From Periplaneta americana (lineage: Eukaryota; Arthropoda; Insecta; Blattodea; Blattidae), in assembly GCF_040183065.1 (NCBI RefSeq), contig NC_091126.1:147586204-147650203 (forward strand): a stretch of 64,000 bases of DNA, in the 5' to 3' direction. The translations under genes were made by a program, and so were the position numbers. Every line of letters starts with the position of its first letter. The stretch's first letter is position 1. A model generated the notes under the pieces. The model saw only the letters and a list, made by a program, of their open reading frames with translations. It was not told the DNA's origin and did no database searches. This document shows positions 26,001 to 39,600 of this stretch, piece by piece.

Positions 26001-29000
26001 AGCCACGTCGGTGGCTATGTAGATGTATGTAGGCTAGTTTGAACCAGTCTCTGGATATTGGTGTTTTCTTTGTGTTGACGAAAATTGTAAAACAAGAAGC
26101 AAGAAGATAGTGAATGTACTGCTGGTTCAACTGTGATCATGTGGCAGTGAAAATACCGAAATCCTGGAATTCAGATCCTGAGATGTGGTTCATTAATGTG
26201 GAAGCACGTCTTATTAGGCTTCCAGGATCAATGAAACTTTCATCACAAAGTTGGTTAGAAGTTGTTTCTTGTTGTTTCTTTTGGCACTGGATTGTTTTGT
26301 GACCACCTTCAAGAAGTCATCGACGAATTTTGAGTAATGTATATAAACATCTGAGTGGACTAGTTTCCTTCTGAGACAAAAAATAGTTAGTCTTTCAATT
26401 TTCTCAGCAAAAAAAAAAAATTTTTTTTTTATTGCTTTCATTTTTCTACCACATTTACCTTTATGCTAAGGGGAAAATCTGCCAGTTTCATCGTATCTCT
26501 TAAGAATTTTGTTAACACGCCTAAATGAACCCCACATTGTCTATATCCCTTTGAGTCACAGAAATATACTCACTGACAGTTACAATCTTACTTCTTTTCA
26601 GCAGTGATGTCCATCATGAACACCAACACGAATGATAGCTCTAACTTTCTTAAAAAATTCAATACAAAGAAAGTTGTTTGAAAAATTCTGGAATAACTAT
26701 TTGAACCTAACAAAAAAAAAAAGTATATTGAACTAGTTTGTAGGTTAATGTAAGACTTGACATAGGTGAATAAAATTGTAAAGTAAGGCAGATCTGGGGT
26801 AATATAGAATTGGAACAGGTCTGTCTTACAGATATATGATGGATGAATAAATATATCGTATCATATCATATTTGAACCTAACTGAACTTTAAAGTATATC
26901 AAAAATGACTTACAGAACAGATGTACTAATTTGAAGGAATAAATCAGGGGATTTGCAGTTTAACTTGGTTATTTAGTGATGCTCTATCAACCACTTGGTT
27001 ATGTAGCATCAATGGAATTGATGATAGCAAGATGGTATCTGGCGAGATAAGGCCGAAGATTCGCCACAGATTACCTGATATTCATGTTACAGTTAGAAGA
27101 GACCTCAGAAAAAACCAAACCAGGTAATAAGTCCCAGTGGGAATCAAACCCACACCCGAGTACAACTCTAGATCAGCAAGCAAATGAAGTACGATCTGAT
27201 CTATGCTGGTGGCTTTTGCAGTGTTTAGAACCATACAATGTGAAAAGTCTCTAAAGAGAAATGCTGTTCACATTAATTTGCACACTGTTGTACCTAACAG
27301 ATCTGAACTCTTCAGGCGAGTGGTATTCATTACGAGGCCCGTAGACCACATGAAACTCTGAAAGATATTTTATTTCGGTCTTGAACTAATATTACTATTC
27401 TTTTCTTAGAATTTTTTTAAATTTTTTTTTTATTTATGTGCGATTTGAGAAAAATTTGGTTAGCCTACCCCTACATAATTACTAGCAGTGAAGGTGTTCA
27501 ATGAAGACACGCATTTGCTTTCTTTCTATATGTGCATGTACTAAGCATAGTTATTATCTTACTTACTTACTTACTTACTTACTTAATGGCTTTTAAGGAA
27601 CCCAGAGTTTCATTGCCACCCTCACATAAGCCTGCCATCGGTCCCTATCCTGTGCAAGATTAATCCAGTCTCTATCATCATATCCCACCTCCCTCAAATC
27701 CATTTTAATATTATATGGTTATTATCAGTGTTGTAATTTAAGATTCAAATGTAAACATTTTCGTCTAAATTAAAAGTTACTGTTAATATTTTCACAGTTT
27801 CTGTTGCAACATGGTTCAATGGAGTGTTGTAAATATGGCTGTTGTTTTTCGAAAGGTAAAAGACAAAAACTGGAAGAGGAAGGAAGAGTTTTTCAAAACA
27901 ATTGGGAATATGCATTTTTTCTTCATACCAGCAAAAAAAGGTGTACCACAGTCTAGTATATACAGTCATGAAGCTTGAGTTGATGACTGTACTAGGAACA
28001 ATAGAATGTGCCAGTACTGTTTCACATTGAATGTGATGAGGCGATAGTAGCGATCCTAGTGGTTAGCAACTATCTATGGATGCATATTCCCTACATATTG
28101 AGCTTCGGAGCTGTATATACTAGACTGTGGTAGTACCATGTGCTTATTATTTCGCGATATAAGAATGCATTACAAACGTTTCAATCTTCATAGATATTAT
28201 AATACCATGCATACAAATTTTGATAATATGTGTCCACAACATTCTCAATCAATAAAAAAAAAAAAAAAAAAAAATTGAAAATATTAAAAATGTCCATAGT
28301 ATATTAGTAAAATTGTATCAGCTTATTTTGTTCCTGGCTACGTGGAAGAGAAGGCCTGATGACCTTAACTTCGCCAGAATAAATAAATAAATAAATAGTA
28401 TCTGAACAGAAAGTAATGTACATCACTATGCATAAACCGAATTGATAACTAAAGCATCATACCATGAAGCAGAAATTTTAGCACGTAGGCTGAAGTCACA
28501 GATGCAGAGATTGTTAAATGCTTTTCAGCTATATGTGATGCGTTATTTTCTAATTTCCAAACGCAAAACAGATTATAGATGAAATAAAACAACAAATAAA
28601 TCTGTTTGTATTGATTTGATTTTGCAGAGAAGTAGCAGAGTCCTTCCTGTTCAGTTTCAAAACACTACTGGGTGTTCAGTTCAAAATGTGTCTTGGCTCG
28701 CTGTATGCCGTCATGTGGCTAGCTGATGAGCCTAGAGAATTCAATCTTCCTACACTTCCGCAGCTCAGGTGTATAACCTAAGAGGTAGAGAAGATGGCTA
28801 GCAAGTACGGCGTTCATTCTGAAGAGTACGTACCGATACGTACGGTAACGCCAGTAGTGGCAGGAATGTGAACTGTTTGGAAATACGTACTGTCGGGATA
28901 TGGGGAGAGGGTTAAGACAATTACTTACGTATTTGTTGACATTAACTTCGACGGTCAACATGGACACGGAGCATTTGATTTATGTTGTGGAATGTTACCG

Positions 29001-29297
29001 TACGCAACCTATGATAACAAATACCCTGCGTACGACTTGCCGGCGCAAAACACAGTTCGAAAGAGGTTATGGTAGCACACAGACCGTACAGACCACCATC
29101 TGTTGCTACGACGTTCAAGTTATACCGTACACGTTCTCAAGTTCAGATTGAAGAACGCCTTAAATAATAGGCAACTTCTCTAACATATTAGCTGAAACTC
29201 GCTTCAAATTGGTGACCCAACAACAGTGACATCATGACACACTTTGAAATGAACACCCAGTAGTAATAGGCCTATATAAGTATTCATTATTTTATTT

Positions 29298-29358
<61 letters not shown>

Positions 29359-30564
29359 TAATAATAATAATAATAATAATACAGTAAAACCTGTTCAAGA
29401 CGGAAGTAACATGATCCCAATTTTTTTTCCGTTGTAGACAGGTTTCCATATTATTCAGGTGTGAAGTTAAAATGAAATATTTTATCATTTGTATAAATGA
29501 AAAACAAAATGGTATGCCGCAAACTGCAAGAAGTACAAAATATCCCGTTTAACACTACTGACATTAAATTAGCTTTCTGTCGCTTATACCAGTGGTGAAT
29601 CATATTGAAGAAGAATCTCATTTTCTGTATAAATGTTTTCGTAACTCACTCATTAAACGCTATTAAATCACACTAAATTTAATATCTAAAATTATACTGT
29701 AATAGTGTACTGCATATCACTGCACTTTTTTTAATTGGTTTAGGAGCCATCCATTAGAAGCCTTGAATTCTGGTTTATCTAATTTTTTTTTGGCCAGTTC
29801 AAGGGTTTGTTTTGCAGAATAGGTCCAGAAATTTGCATGATCTTTGAAAGGGCATGAAGAACTCACTCTCACAACAGTTCATTTATTTCCACATAACCGG
29901 CTGTTTTCTGTTTCCTCTTTATGTCACCCTTATTAACTGCAAGCCACTCACTCATGAGACAGTCTTTATTTTTCACTCACTCATAAGATGGTCTTTATTT
30001 TTCAAAGTGTTACACCTGAATTTTCCATAACTGAACTTCAACATTATTGCCCATATATTTAGTTTCTCATTTTCCTTTAAGTCGACAACTTTTACTTCAT
30101 CATTTAACAATAATGACACATTTTTACGCAAAATTTTTTTTCTATCACGTTGTGTTCTGCCCAGCTACGACATTATACTGGTGTGAAGCATTGAGAATCT
30201 TTGAAGGGACTCACTCGTTTGCCTAGTCAACTGGGTAATAAAATTTGTGAATGCCAGGCCAACACACCCTCGCACCCTCTAAAATTTTGCAAAGAAAACG
30301 TTTTTATCTTAGTGACCTACATATGTCGTACATTTCTTGAAATTACACACTGTTACAAAATATAGTTTACATTAAAATAGTGTGTCCAAAATATTATTTC
30401 CGTTTTGTACAGTATCGGATAGTTTCCGTTTCTGCATTGGACAGTTTCCGTTTTATTCAGGACAAATTATACATAATACATACGAATTTCGCCAGGACTA
30501 ATAAATTGTTCCGAAATAGACAGGATTCCGGATTATTCAGGTTCTGATTTGAACAGGTTTCATT

Positions 30565-30607
<43 letters not shown>

Positions 30608-33600
30608 TAATAATAAATTATAATCATAAAATAATAATAAAGTAATAATAGGCGTAATAATAAAAATAATAAAATAAAAATCCGCATATTGTTACATTCT
30701 ATTTCTGGAAATACAATGTGGCTTTAGGAAAATTACTATTTCTCATTATTGGCTCCCCTCTAATTTATAGCAAGTACCACTGCTTCAGTGTCGAATCATA
30801 GTCATCACTTATAAAATGAGGAAACACTTAAGTACTGAATGTTTCCTTAGCACTTATTTTAGATCATATTGCAGAGACGCTACTCTTTATATGCACTGAG
30901 CATTCCCTTGACATCGAGAGAAATATGGTAACAATGGCTAGATGAGAGCGCTTTCGCACATTCCATTTTTTTCCAGCACCTTCAAATTGTTAAATCGGCA
31001 TTATTATCGTAGACAAATACAGAAGTAAATACAATAGAGCTCTAAATTTTACAAAATGTCGTGAAAGCATTTTACAGAAGAAGAAAGAAGTGAGCTAAGA
31101 GAACTAGTTATGAAATCTAAATAAATATAAATCTGCACAAACCAAGTGCAAAATAATAACAAAACCAAAATAGCTTTGTGTGTTCCCAAAAACAGGTTAT
31201 TATTACATTATTATCAGTTATTGCTGTATTATTACATAAATCTTCCTGAAATGATGCTGTAGCGTAAACTCTCAAAGCAACCAGTATTTTCAGCAGTGGT
31301 GAAATCGTAAGCCTCTCTTGGTTGTTTTGTGATTTCCAATGAGAGGCACCAGAATATCCACAACAGTGTTTTTGTTGAAACTGGATCTCCTCATAATGGT
31401 CATTGTTCATCTCTGAAGGGTTTTCCATATCTCTGATATATCTTTTGTTTTGCCGAAACAAATTTTCATTTTCATTATAGAACTCAATAGATTCATCAAA
31501 ATTATAATCATCATCAATTGAATACTGAATCAGCTGATTACAATGCGCATGAGGAAACACTTGAGTAAGCTGACAAGCTACCTTATTTGAATAGTGTTCA
31601 CTTCAGTGGAATTTATGAATTGGAAATGATTATAAGCAACTGCTTAAGGGTTTCCTTACGATAAGTGTTGACTATGAATTTGGCCCTTAGACAATAGTAT
31701 TAGTTTTCATTTTTAGGAAAGCTTATGATGGAGGTTTAAAACGTGTGAAGGGAAAACATACTATTCTGTGAAAGATATTGACTCTATGAATATTTTTGGT
31801 TAGAGTAAATTATTACATGAGCATGACCAAAAAATCTCACGCAAACACGGACATATTTACTAACATATAACATGAAAATAAATCAATCTTACAGGTTCAA
31901 CTTAACACTCGTTACATTTTTCTTTTCACGTGACTGGCTGGTGTGAAATGAAGCATATGCACAAATGTCAAATGTTTAATAAATTTCACCAAACACCTGC
32001 CCCAGTTCTAAAGCAAACAGTCACACATTTCACAGTTTTTTTTTTATTAAATACAAACTAAATATAGTACATAAGCTAACCTGTTGTTTTCGAACTCATC
32101 AGGCCAAGGTCAGAAAGACTAAACGTGGATGGCAACACAGGTGACTTAGAATCCATGGCCAAGTCCTTTCTGATGAAAATCTTGTTTGCTGGATTTGACG
32201 CAAAACCTGGTGCATTGTTGTTCATTCCAACAGATGATGTAAAGTCTCTCTTCTCAGTCATCGGCTTCCTCTCATGCTGGACGGCTAAAACATGGGGAGC
32301 TTTGAATGTTTCTCGTGTCTGTTTCGGGCAACACATCGGCTTACTTCTAAACAATTTGTTACAGCAGAGCTAGGAAAGGTGATCATGTTAATTCTATATT
32401 AGTGTTAAATTACAGTTTTGTGAGGACATGTTATGCTTGGTTATATATTATTGTATATGAGAGAGAATTACAGACATGAAAGAAAACTAGGCCTTTATTA
32501 CTACTGATATGCTTACACATCACACTTTCAATAATTGTTAGTGCACAGTGTGTTGAGTAAAGGCTCATTCACAATGAAAATTAAACATAACGTAGGCGTT
32601 AACTTAAGAATATAAACGTTACGGTAAAATCAAGAAGTCATACCATCATTCATGATGGGAACATAAATATAACCGCAAACATACTTGGTAACCATGGAAA
32701 CATAACAACAACGCCATTTCCTCATATTCTGTCGTATACTTCAGCGCTCCACGATTGTGTTCTGTTTGCAAATCACGTAAGCATAAGCATGAAAGTTTTG
32801 AGCTTGCAAACTTTCATGTTAACATCTTACGGTAATGTTTATGTCATTGCTTATGTGAATCATTGTGAATGATCCCATTTGGTAGCCTGGGCGCAAACTT
32901 CTGTGTTTATGTTACGGTTATGTTTAATTTTCATTGTGAATGGGCCTTAACTGTACAAACGCAAAGGGCTGTAAGCACCATTCAAATAAAAGAACTTATC
33001 TGTCTGTAACCTCAGGGCTCTCCACTAATTACAGTAATTATTAATATTTCTTGTTCAAAATAACTTCCTTCTTCATTTCAAACTTCGATAACATTTCAAA
33101 TCACGTAAGACGTCCATGTAAAGACCTCACCATCAACAAAATGAAGACCAAGATCACAAATGATCCACGCAACTTATCTACTTGTACATTCCATTCAAAC
33201 TTTCTAAGAAATTTTCACTATTTGCCCTCCACATTTCTACAGAAATTTTTCAACACACACTGTTGGTACTAATATCAAATGTGTAAGAAGGTTACAAGTG
33301 TAATGCAGTGCATGCTTTTTTTGAATACATATACAATTGATTCACAATTTAAAGTGGATGATATTGCTTCAATGTAAAGCCCGTAAATATATATGGTGCA
33401 GAAATTATTGGCTACAGATGAGATTAAATTATGACGACGATTTAATAACTCTATTAATTAAATTTGGAACAACCACTGCACGGAGTGAATGCATGTATTT
33501 TCCTCCTGACTAACTTCATAATTCAAAGTAGATATAATTCACTATGAGTCCACACTTGTGGAGTAACGGTTAGCGGATCTTTCTGTGAAACCAGGTGGCC

Positions 33601-36600
33601 TGGGTTCTAATCCCGGTCAGGACAAGTTACCTGGTTGAGGTTTTTTCCAGGGTTTTCTCTCAATCCAATATGAGCAAATGCTGGTAACTATCAGTGCTGG
33701 ACCCCAGACTCATTTCACTGGCATTATCAACATCTCATTCAGATGCTAAATAAATAAATACACAATATGCATACTGCAGTTTAAAGAGGACTTGAACATG
33801 GCAAAATCTAAACCCGTGAAAAAATACTACTTCCAAAGAAAATGGGAATACATTTATTTTGTTGTTGAAGACGAAAGTATTGCTTGTTTACTGTGTTCCA
33901 TCCAATTTATTTCTACTAGTCATTTCAATATTAAACCACATTTCAACAAAGCCCATATTAAGAATTATGGAATGCACAAACTTTCGGGTAAGTTCATTAT
34001 TACGAACTGTACCTATATTGATTATTTATTTATATACTGTTAAATTAAGGACGTCACTCTCTGTGCTCATTTTGAATTGAAATTAATAGTGACTTTCAAG
34101 ATTCATTACTTAAATTCTATAAATTTGTGTTTCTGTAGATGATGATAGGAGGATAATTTTCGAAAATCTAAAGCAGGTTAGGTGCAAAGAAATCAAGAAA
34201 CTACAGAGAGGAAAACTAGCATAATTGTAAACCTTGAAATGAGATAACGCATTATAAATACAATGAATTTATTACAATCCTTTTTGAAAGTTACATGCCG
34301 CCACTGATGGACCTTTGCATGGGCAGAGAATGTAAACAACTCTACGCGGAACTCGATCATCCCCAACAGAAGTGGAGTGAGGCTCACATCATATTTCCCC
34401 TACTTACGGGTTCTGCAGGCCTGATTTAAGTAGTAATATTGCATTTCTTTCCAAATCTTCTCCAGTAACAACACAGTTATTTAAATATTTCTGTTCTTAC
34501 AAACTTCGGAGGCATGAGTTAAGTGAAACATAAAATGCAAATGTCACGTGACCTTTAAATCACAATGCAACAACATCATGGTAATGCAAACATGTCTCTA
34601 ATAAAAATAATTCCACTCAAGAGACTAGCATTATTTGTATATACACACCACAAATGATGCTTTTATCTTATCTTGACAGCTCAAAGACGAGGAGTTTGTT
34701 TCTCATTTAAGTAACTGCACCAATCTATACTAATAATAAATCTGTAGCCAAAACTTTTCTGGTAATTTTCGATTTTCCAAAAATAATTGGTGTTAACATG
34801 TATAATTAACCATCCTGAAACCGAAAATCGCCTTTTTTTTTTAATTTTTGTTTGTATGTCTGTCTGTCTGTCTGTCTGGACGTTTGTTACCTTTTCACGC
34901 GATAATGGTTGAACGGATTTCGATGAAAATTGGAAAATAAATTAAGTTCGTTGTAACTTAGATTTTAGGCTATATGGCATTCAAAATACGTTATTTAAAA
35001 GGGGGGTTATAAGGGGGCCTGAATTAAATAAATCGAAATATCTCGCTTATTATTGACTTCTGTGAAAAATGTTGCATAACGAAAGTTTCTTTAAAAATGA
35101 TTTCCGATAAGTTTTATTCTATGCAAAATTTTGATTGGACTGATATTTAAGGATATACAAGACTTTTAAAATAACAATATAATACATTTTCACCGCTGCC
35201 TCAGATTATAGCGTTGTTGTTCCTGCAGTAACTCCTATGTGCAAAATATAAAATTTATAAGTGGGGGGGGGGGAATTATAAGTAGGAAAAAAAAATACAT
35301 TGATTCATTCCATGGCAATGGTACATAGGAGATCGTGAATTCTTACATTTTCAAAAGAAAGAAATATAATTAAATTATTACCATAATTCAATGGAACCAT
35401 ATAGCAAGTAATATGAAGTTTACACATTAAAAATAAATGATATGTCAATCTTCATTAAACTAAGGTTGCATGTAATAACAAATAGGAAACATGTTAAAGG
35501 AATTGTCATTGCACCAAATGAGTGCTCTCTGGACCAAAATGATCGCATTTTAATTATTAAAATACAATTTAAATTAAGTAACATATTAAACAATTTATCC
35601 TTCTATCAAACACGAATGTTCCCTGGATCAAACGTCCTATTTTAGTTATGTAATTACTTCATATTTATTTCTAACAGGTGCAGTGGAGCGCACAGGTACG
35701 GCTAGTATACAATAAGATTTTTAGTTCAGAATCATAATAAATCAATTTAAAGAAGTTTTAAGAAGTGTATATACATGACTGCATTTGTTGTTCACTGAAA
35801 TGGATAAAATGTAGAATCAATCACTGGTTTTACAGTTTCTGAGCAATTTTTCTCTAACTATACTACTGGTCCATTCTGAAATTTTACCTTGGATCGAGTG
35901 AAAATACAAACATTGGATATAAACAAGCCATTAATCATAGCCTATAGCCAAGTGAAGGAATGGCAATGCAGCCGCTGTAATTCCTCATTGAACTGCAAGA
36001 CAATTACAATTTCTTGTCTCTCACGAAGTTAGTTTTCCGTAAGTTTCTTTCCAAATGAAATAACATTTAAGAAGAGAGACATAGCGTGAACGTAACAAAA
36101 TTTCAGACCTATATATTGGATGGAGAAAATTCAAAGATCAGTTCATTATATTAAAGACAGTGTTTGAGTTAATATTACAGATAAAGTTTGTTATATTTAA
36201 TTACACTTAATTAACAGACGAAATAATAATGAGATTTGTGCACAACAAAATTAATATAATACTAAAATATAACTGTTGCTTTCTTCTCCTCCCTTCCTGG
36301 CTCTGTTCTGCTGTGATCTAAATCTTCTTAGAGCATAAAAAATTTCATGAAAACCAAATTGCTTTTGCAAAGGCAAAACCATAATTTAGAAGAACGAGTT
36401 TGCGGGGTAAGTAGTGCTACTTCATTACATTGCTTTCATAATTTTGAAAGGAAAGACATGTGGATTAACTATATGATTTAGACCTTTTTGGTGTTATCTC
36501 CTAGCAAATTTCTTCCTTATGTCTGTCAATTAGACGAATACCTACAAACCCACAATAATATGAGCGTTGTATTTTTTTCTAGCTAAAATTGCACTAAACA

Positions 36601-39600
36601 ACCTCCCAATATCATGAGGATCTCTTATATCTGGTCGGCCTGCATAGTGTCTATCTAAAAACGAGATGTAACTCTCCTGATAAGAAAACCACAAATCAAT
36701 TATATAGTCTTGCATTTGCTTATTTTCATTTCATTCTGCTTGTTAATAGGCGAAACACTGAATTTTAAAATCTGTGCTAAGTTAACAACAGCTTCAAACC
36801 TCCAATGAGAGTGTTATACAATACAGGCAAAAAAGGGAGCTTTGTCATGAAGTCCTTAATGCCAAATCCTGCTAAATAAACAATTTGTCAATAGATTCAC
36901 ATTTCACCAGGATTATCGTGTGAGAGTTGAATTCAAAAATACATTTTTTACAATCTCACATTCAATCCGTAAAATTTTCCATTTGCCCCACTGCAATAAC
37001 CACATAACAAACGTCCATATGACTTGCAACTTATGAGTAAGGGATTGTATTTTTCAGTTTCTCCTGTAAAGCCACATCAACTGTTATATATAGTTTTGCT
37101 TACACCACCTATCTTTATTCCATATTATTAAATTGTAACAAAACTAACGTAATTCAGTTTAAATCCTGTCCAAATTCAACCTCGCAAATTTCAAGTCCAA
37201 AAATTAACAATAGGTCCCTAACAGAAACAACAACCAAATCTGTGGCAGGTTGGGTGGTGTGAGTTTAGGATTTTAGTGACAGGTTAGGTTAATTTAGACT
37301 TTTATTGTGGTTTGCATACACAAAACTGTGACAGGTTAGGTTAGGATAGTTTAGGCTTTTGTTATGCCTTGTGTAGGTAAATCTGTGGCAGGTTAGGTTG
37401 GGTTAGTTTAGAATTTTAGTGAGAGGTTAGGTTAGTTTAGGCTTTTATTGTGGTTTGCATATACGAAACTGTGACAGGTTAGGTTAGGATAATTTAGGCT
37501 TTTGTTATGCCTTGTGTAAGCAAATCTAGAGCAGGTTAGGTTGGGATAGTTTAGGATTTTAGTGAGAGGTTAGGCTAGGTTAGTTTAGGCTTTTATTGTG
37601 GTTTGCATATTTTAAACTGTGACAGGTTAGGTTAGGATAGTTGAGGCTTTTGTTGTGCCTTGTGTAGGCTAATCTATGGCAGGTTAAGTTGGGTTAGTTT
37701 AGGATTTTAGTGAGAGGTTAGGTTAGGCTTCTATTGTGGTATACATATACGAAACTGTGACATGTTAGGTTAGGATAGTTTAGGCTTTTGTTATGCCTTG
37801 TGTAGGCAAATCTGTGGCAGATTAGGTTGAATTAGTTTTGGATTTTAGTGAGAGGTTAGGTTAGATTAGGTTAGTTTAAGCTTTTATTGTGCTCTGCATG
37901 TACGAAACTGTGACAGGTTAGGTTATGATAGTTTAGGCTTTTATTATGCCTTGTATAGGCGAGTCTGACAGGTTAGGTTAATTTAGGCTTTTATTATCCT
38001 TTGCATATACGAAACTGTGACAGATTAGGTTAGGTTTTTCTAGGTTTTTGTTTGCCATAAGTTTTATTTTTCTTTCAGACAGTCTGGATCACTGTTACAA
38101 GAACGAACCTAGGATTGGAGGGCCGAACCATATAGTAGAAATTGATGAATGCAAGATTGAACGTAGGAAATTTGAGGCTGGTCGTGTTATTGAGGGTTCT
38201 TGGGTTTTGGGCATGATAGATCATGAGACAAAGGAAGTGCGATTGGAGATGTGTCCGAATAATATGAGGGACAAAGATACTTTGCTTCGTTTTATTTGGA
38301 AACATGTCGCCGCTCAAACCACAGTAATGACGGACTGCTGGAAGGGGTATGAAGGGCTGGATGTTCATAATTTCCGTCATTTGACTGAATCACAGCCTTA
38401 ACTTTTGGTCGGGAGAGCAGTGCATGCACGAACTTAATCGAGAAAGCATGGCGTGGACTTAGGGGACGTCTGTCTCGGGGAGACGTGAGCTAGGAAGACC
38501 TCAGTGATAACCTTTATGAATATTTATGGAGGAAGGATTGTTTGAGGCTGGTGCGCAATCGTTTTGAGGCTCTGATTGAAGATGTTAAATTACTCTATCC
38601 TGGTAGTGTCTGTTTCAAAGAAGGTGAAAGCGAGTGAGTGTGGCTGTCGTTTAGAGGGTAGTGATACTTTTTTTTTTATGTTGGCAGTTGAAGTGCATCA
38701 GTGTCTGCTATAATGGCGGGCTTGGAAAGAAAGTTCCGTTGTGATTTTTGTGTGTTTATTCTACTATTACGTGCTCTAGCTGAATGTTTTCCAGTGGCTA
38801 TTGAATTAGTAACAGTTCTGCGTTCTTCACATTACATCACATCATGTTTTTCATTTGACAATAACAATACCAATATGCTGCTCCATACTACTGTGATACA
38901 GTGGACGGAAAGAAGCATAAATTAAACCTAAGAGAATAGAAACACTTCTATCCTTTCTGAATCAAACAACGGAAACAAGGAGAATCGCAATTGTAGGAGT
39001 TCAAAAAAACAGAATTCAGTCTATTCTTGGTTATAGCTTATGGTTAAACTCTAGAATCTCCGGTCCTAACAGAGAGTTACATTGAATAGAAAACAGAACA
39101 TTTACACTCGCATTATATTGGACGTGTCATTTCACAGGTAATTTGCCACATATCTCTACAAGTAGTTTAGTTGAAACAATTACCAATAGAATGCTTAAGT
39201 TCTAAAATGCATCTCCACAAAAATTCGCTTTGAAATTCGACCATTTTCTATTCCAAAATCGGCGGAAGTCAATCAACTCTAGTTTCACCAAATCCTTAAC
39301 TCCTCACTATTACTTCACGAAGAATTTTACAAATCATATTACACTTGAACTGTACAGTAATAAATCTTTACATCTCAGTTTTTCCTTTGTTTTATGTTTG
39401 AAACTGGATATGTGAAAAAGCATTTATAATGAAATAATTTTTGAAGCAACATACATAAAGCAAACATGCAACTAATGAAGTGACCACCATCATGCAAGAA
39501 TATCTGAAGCTAATTAAAATGAAATATCACCAGCAGTGTCTCGTTTACAGAATGAATTACAAATTCATTTCAATGAAAACTCGTATTTGTCTATGACGTT

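Noticed and set aside
29302..29381. CRISPR-like regular repeats (here and in the minisatellites)
   Set aside because: The units are simple or degenerate without spacers, and the genome is clearly eukaryotic.
29204..30687. ORFs with poly-Ile or poly-Tyr runs
   Set aside because: They come from the (TAA)n arrays.
37245..38035. Interstitial telomere array
   Set aside because: TTAGG occurs only inside longer 145-bp units and is not in pure tandem, so this is a minisatellite.
38075..38380. 101-residue minus-strand ORF
   Set aside because: It is the shadow of the Merlin transposase frame on the plus strand.
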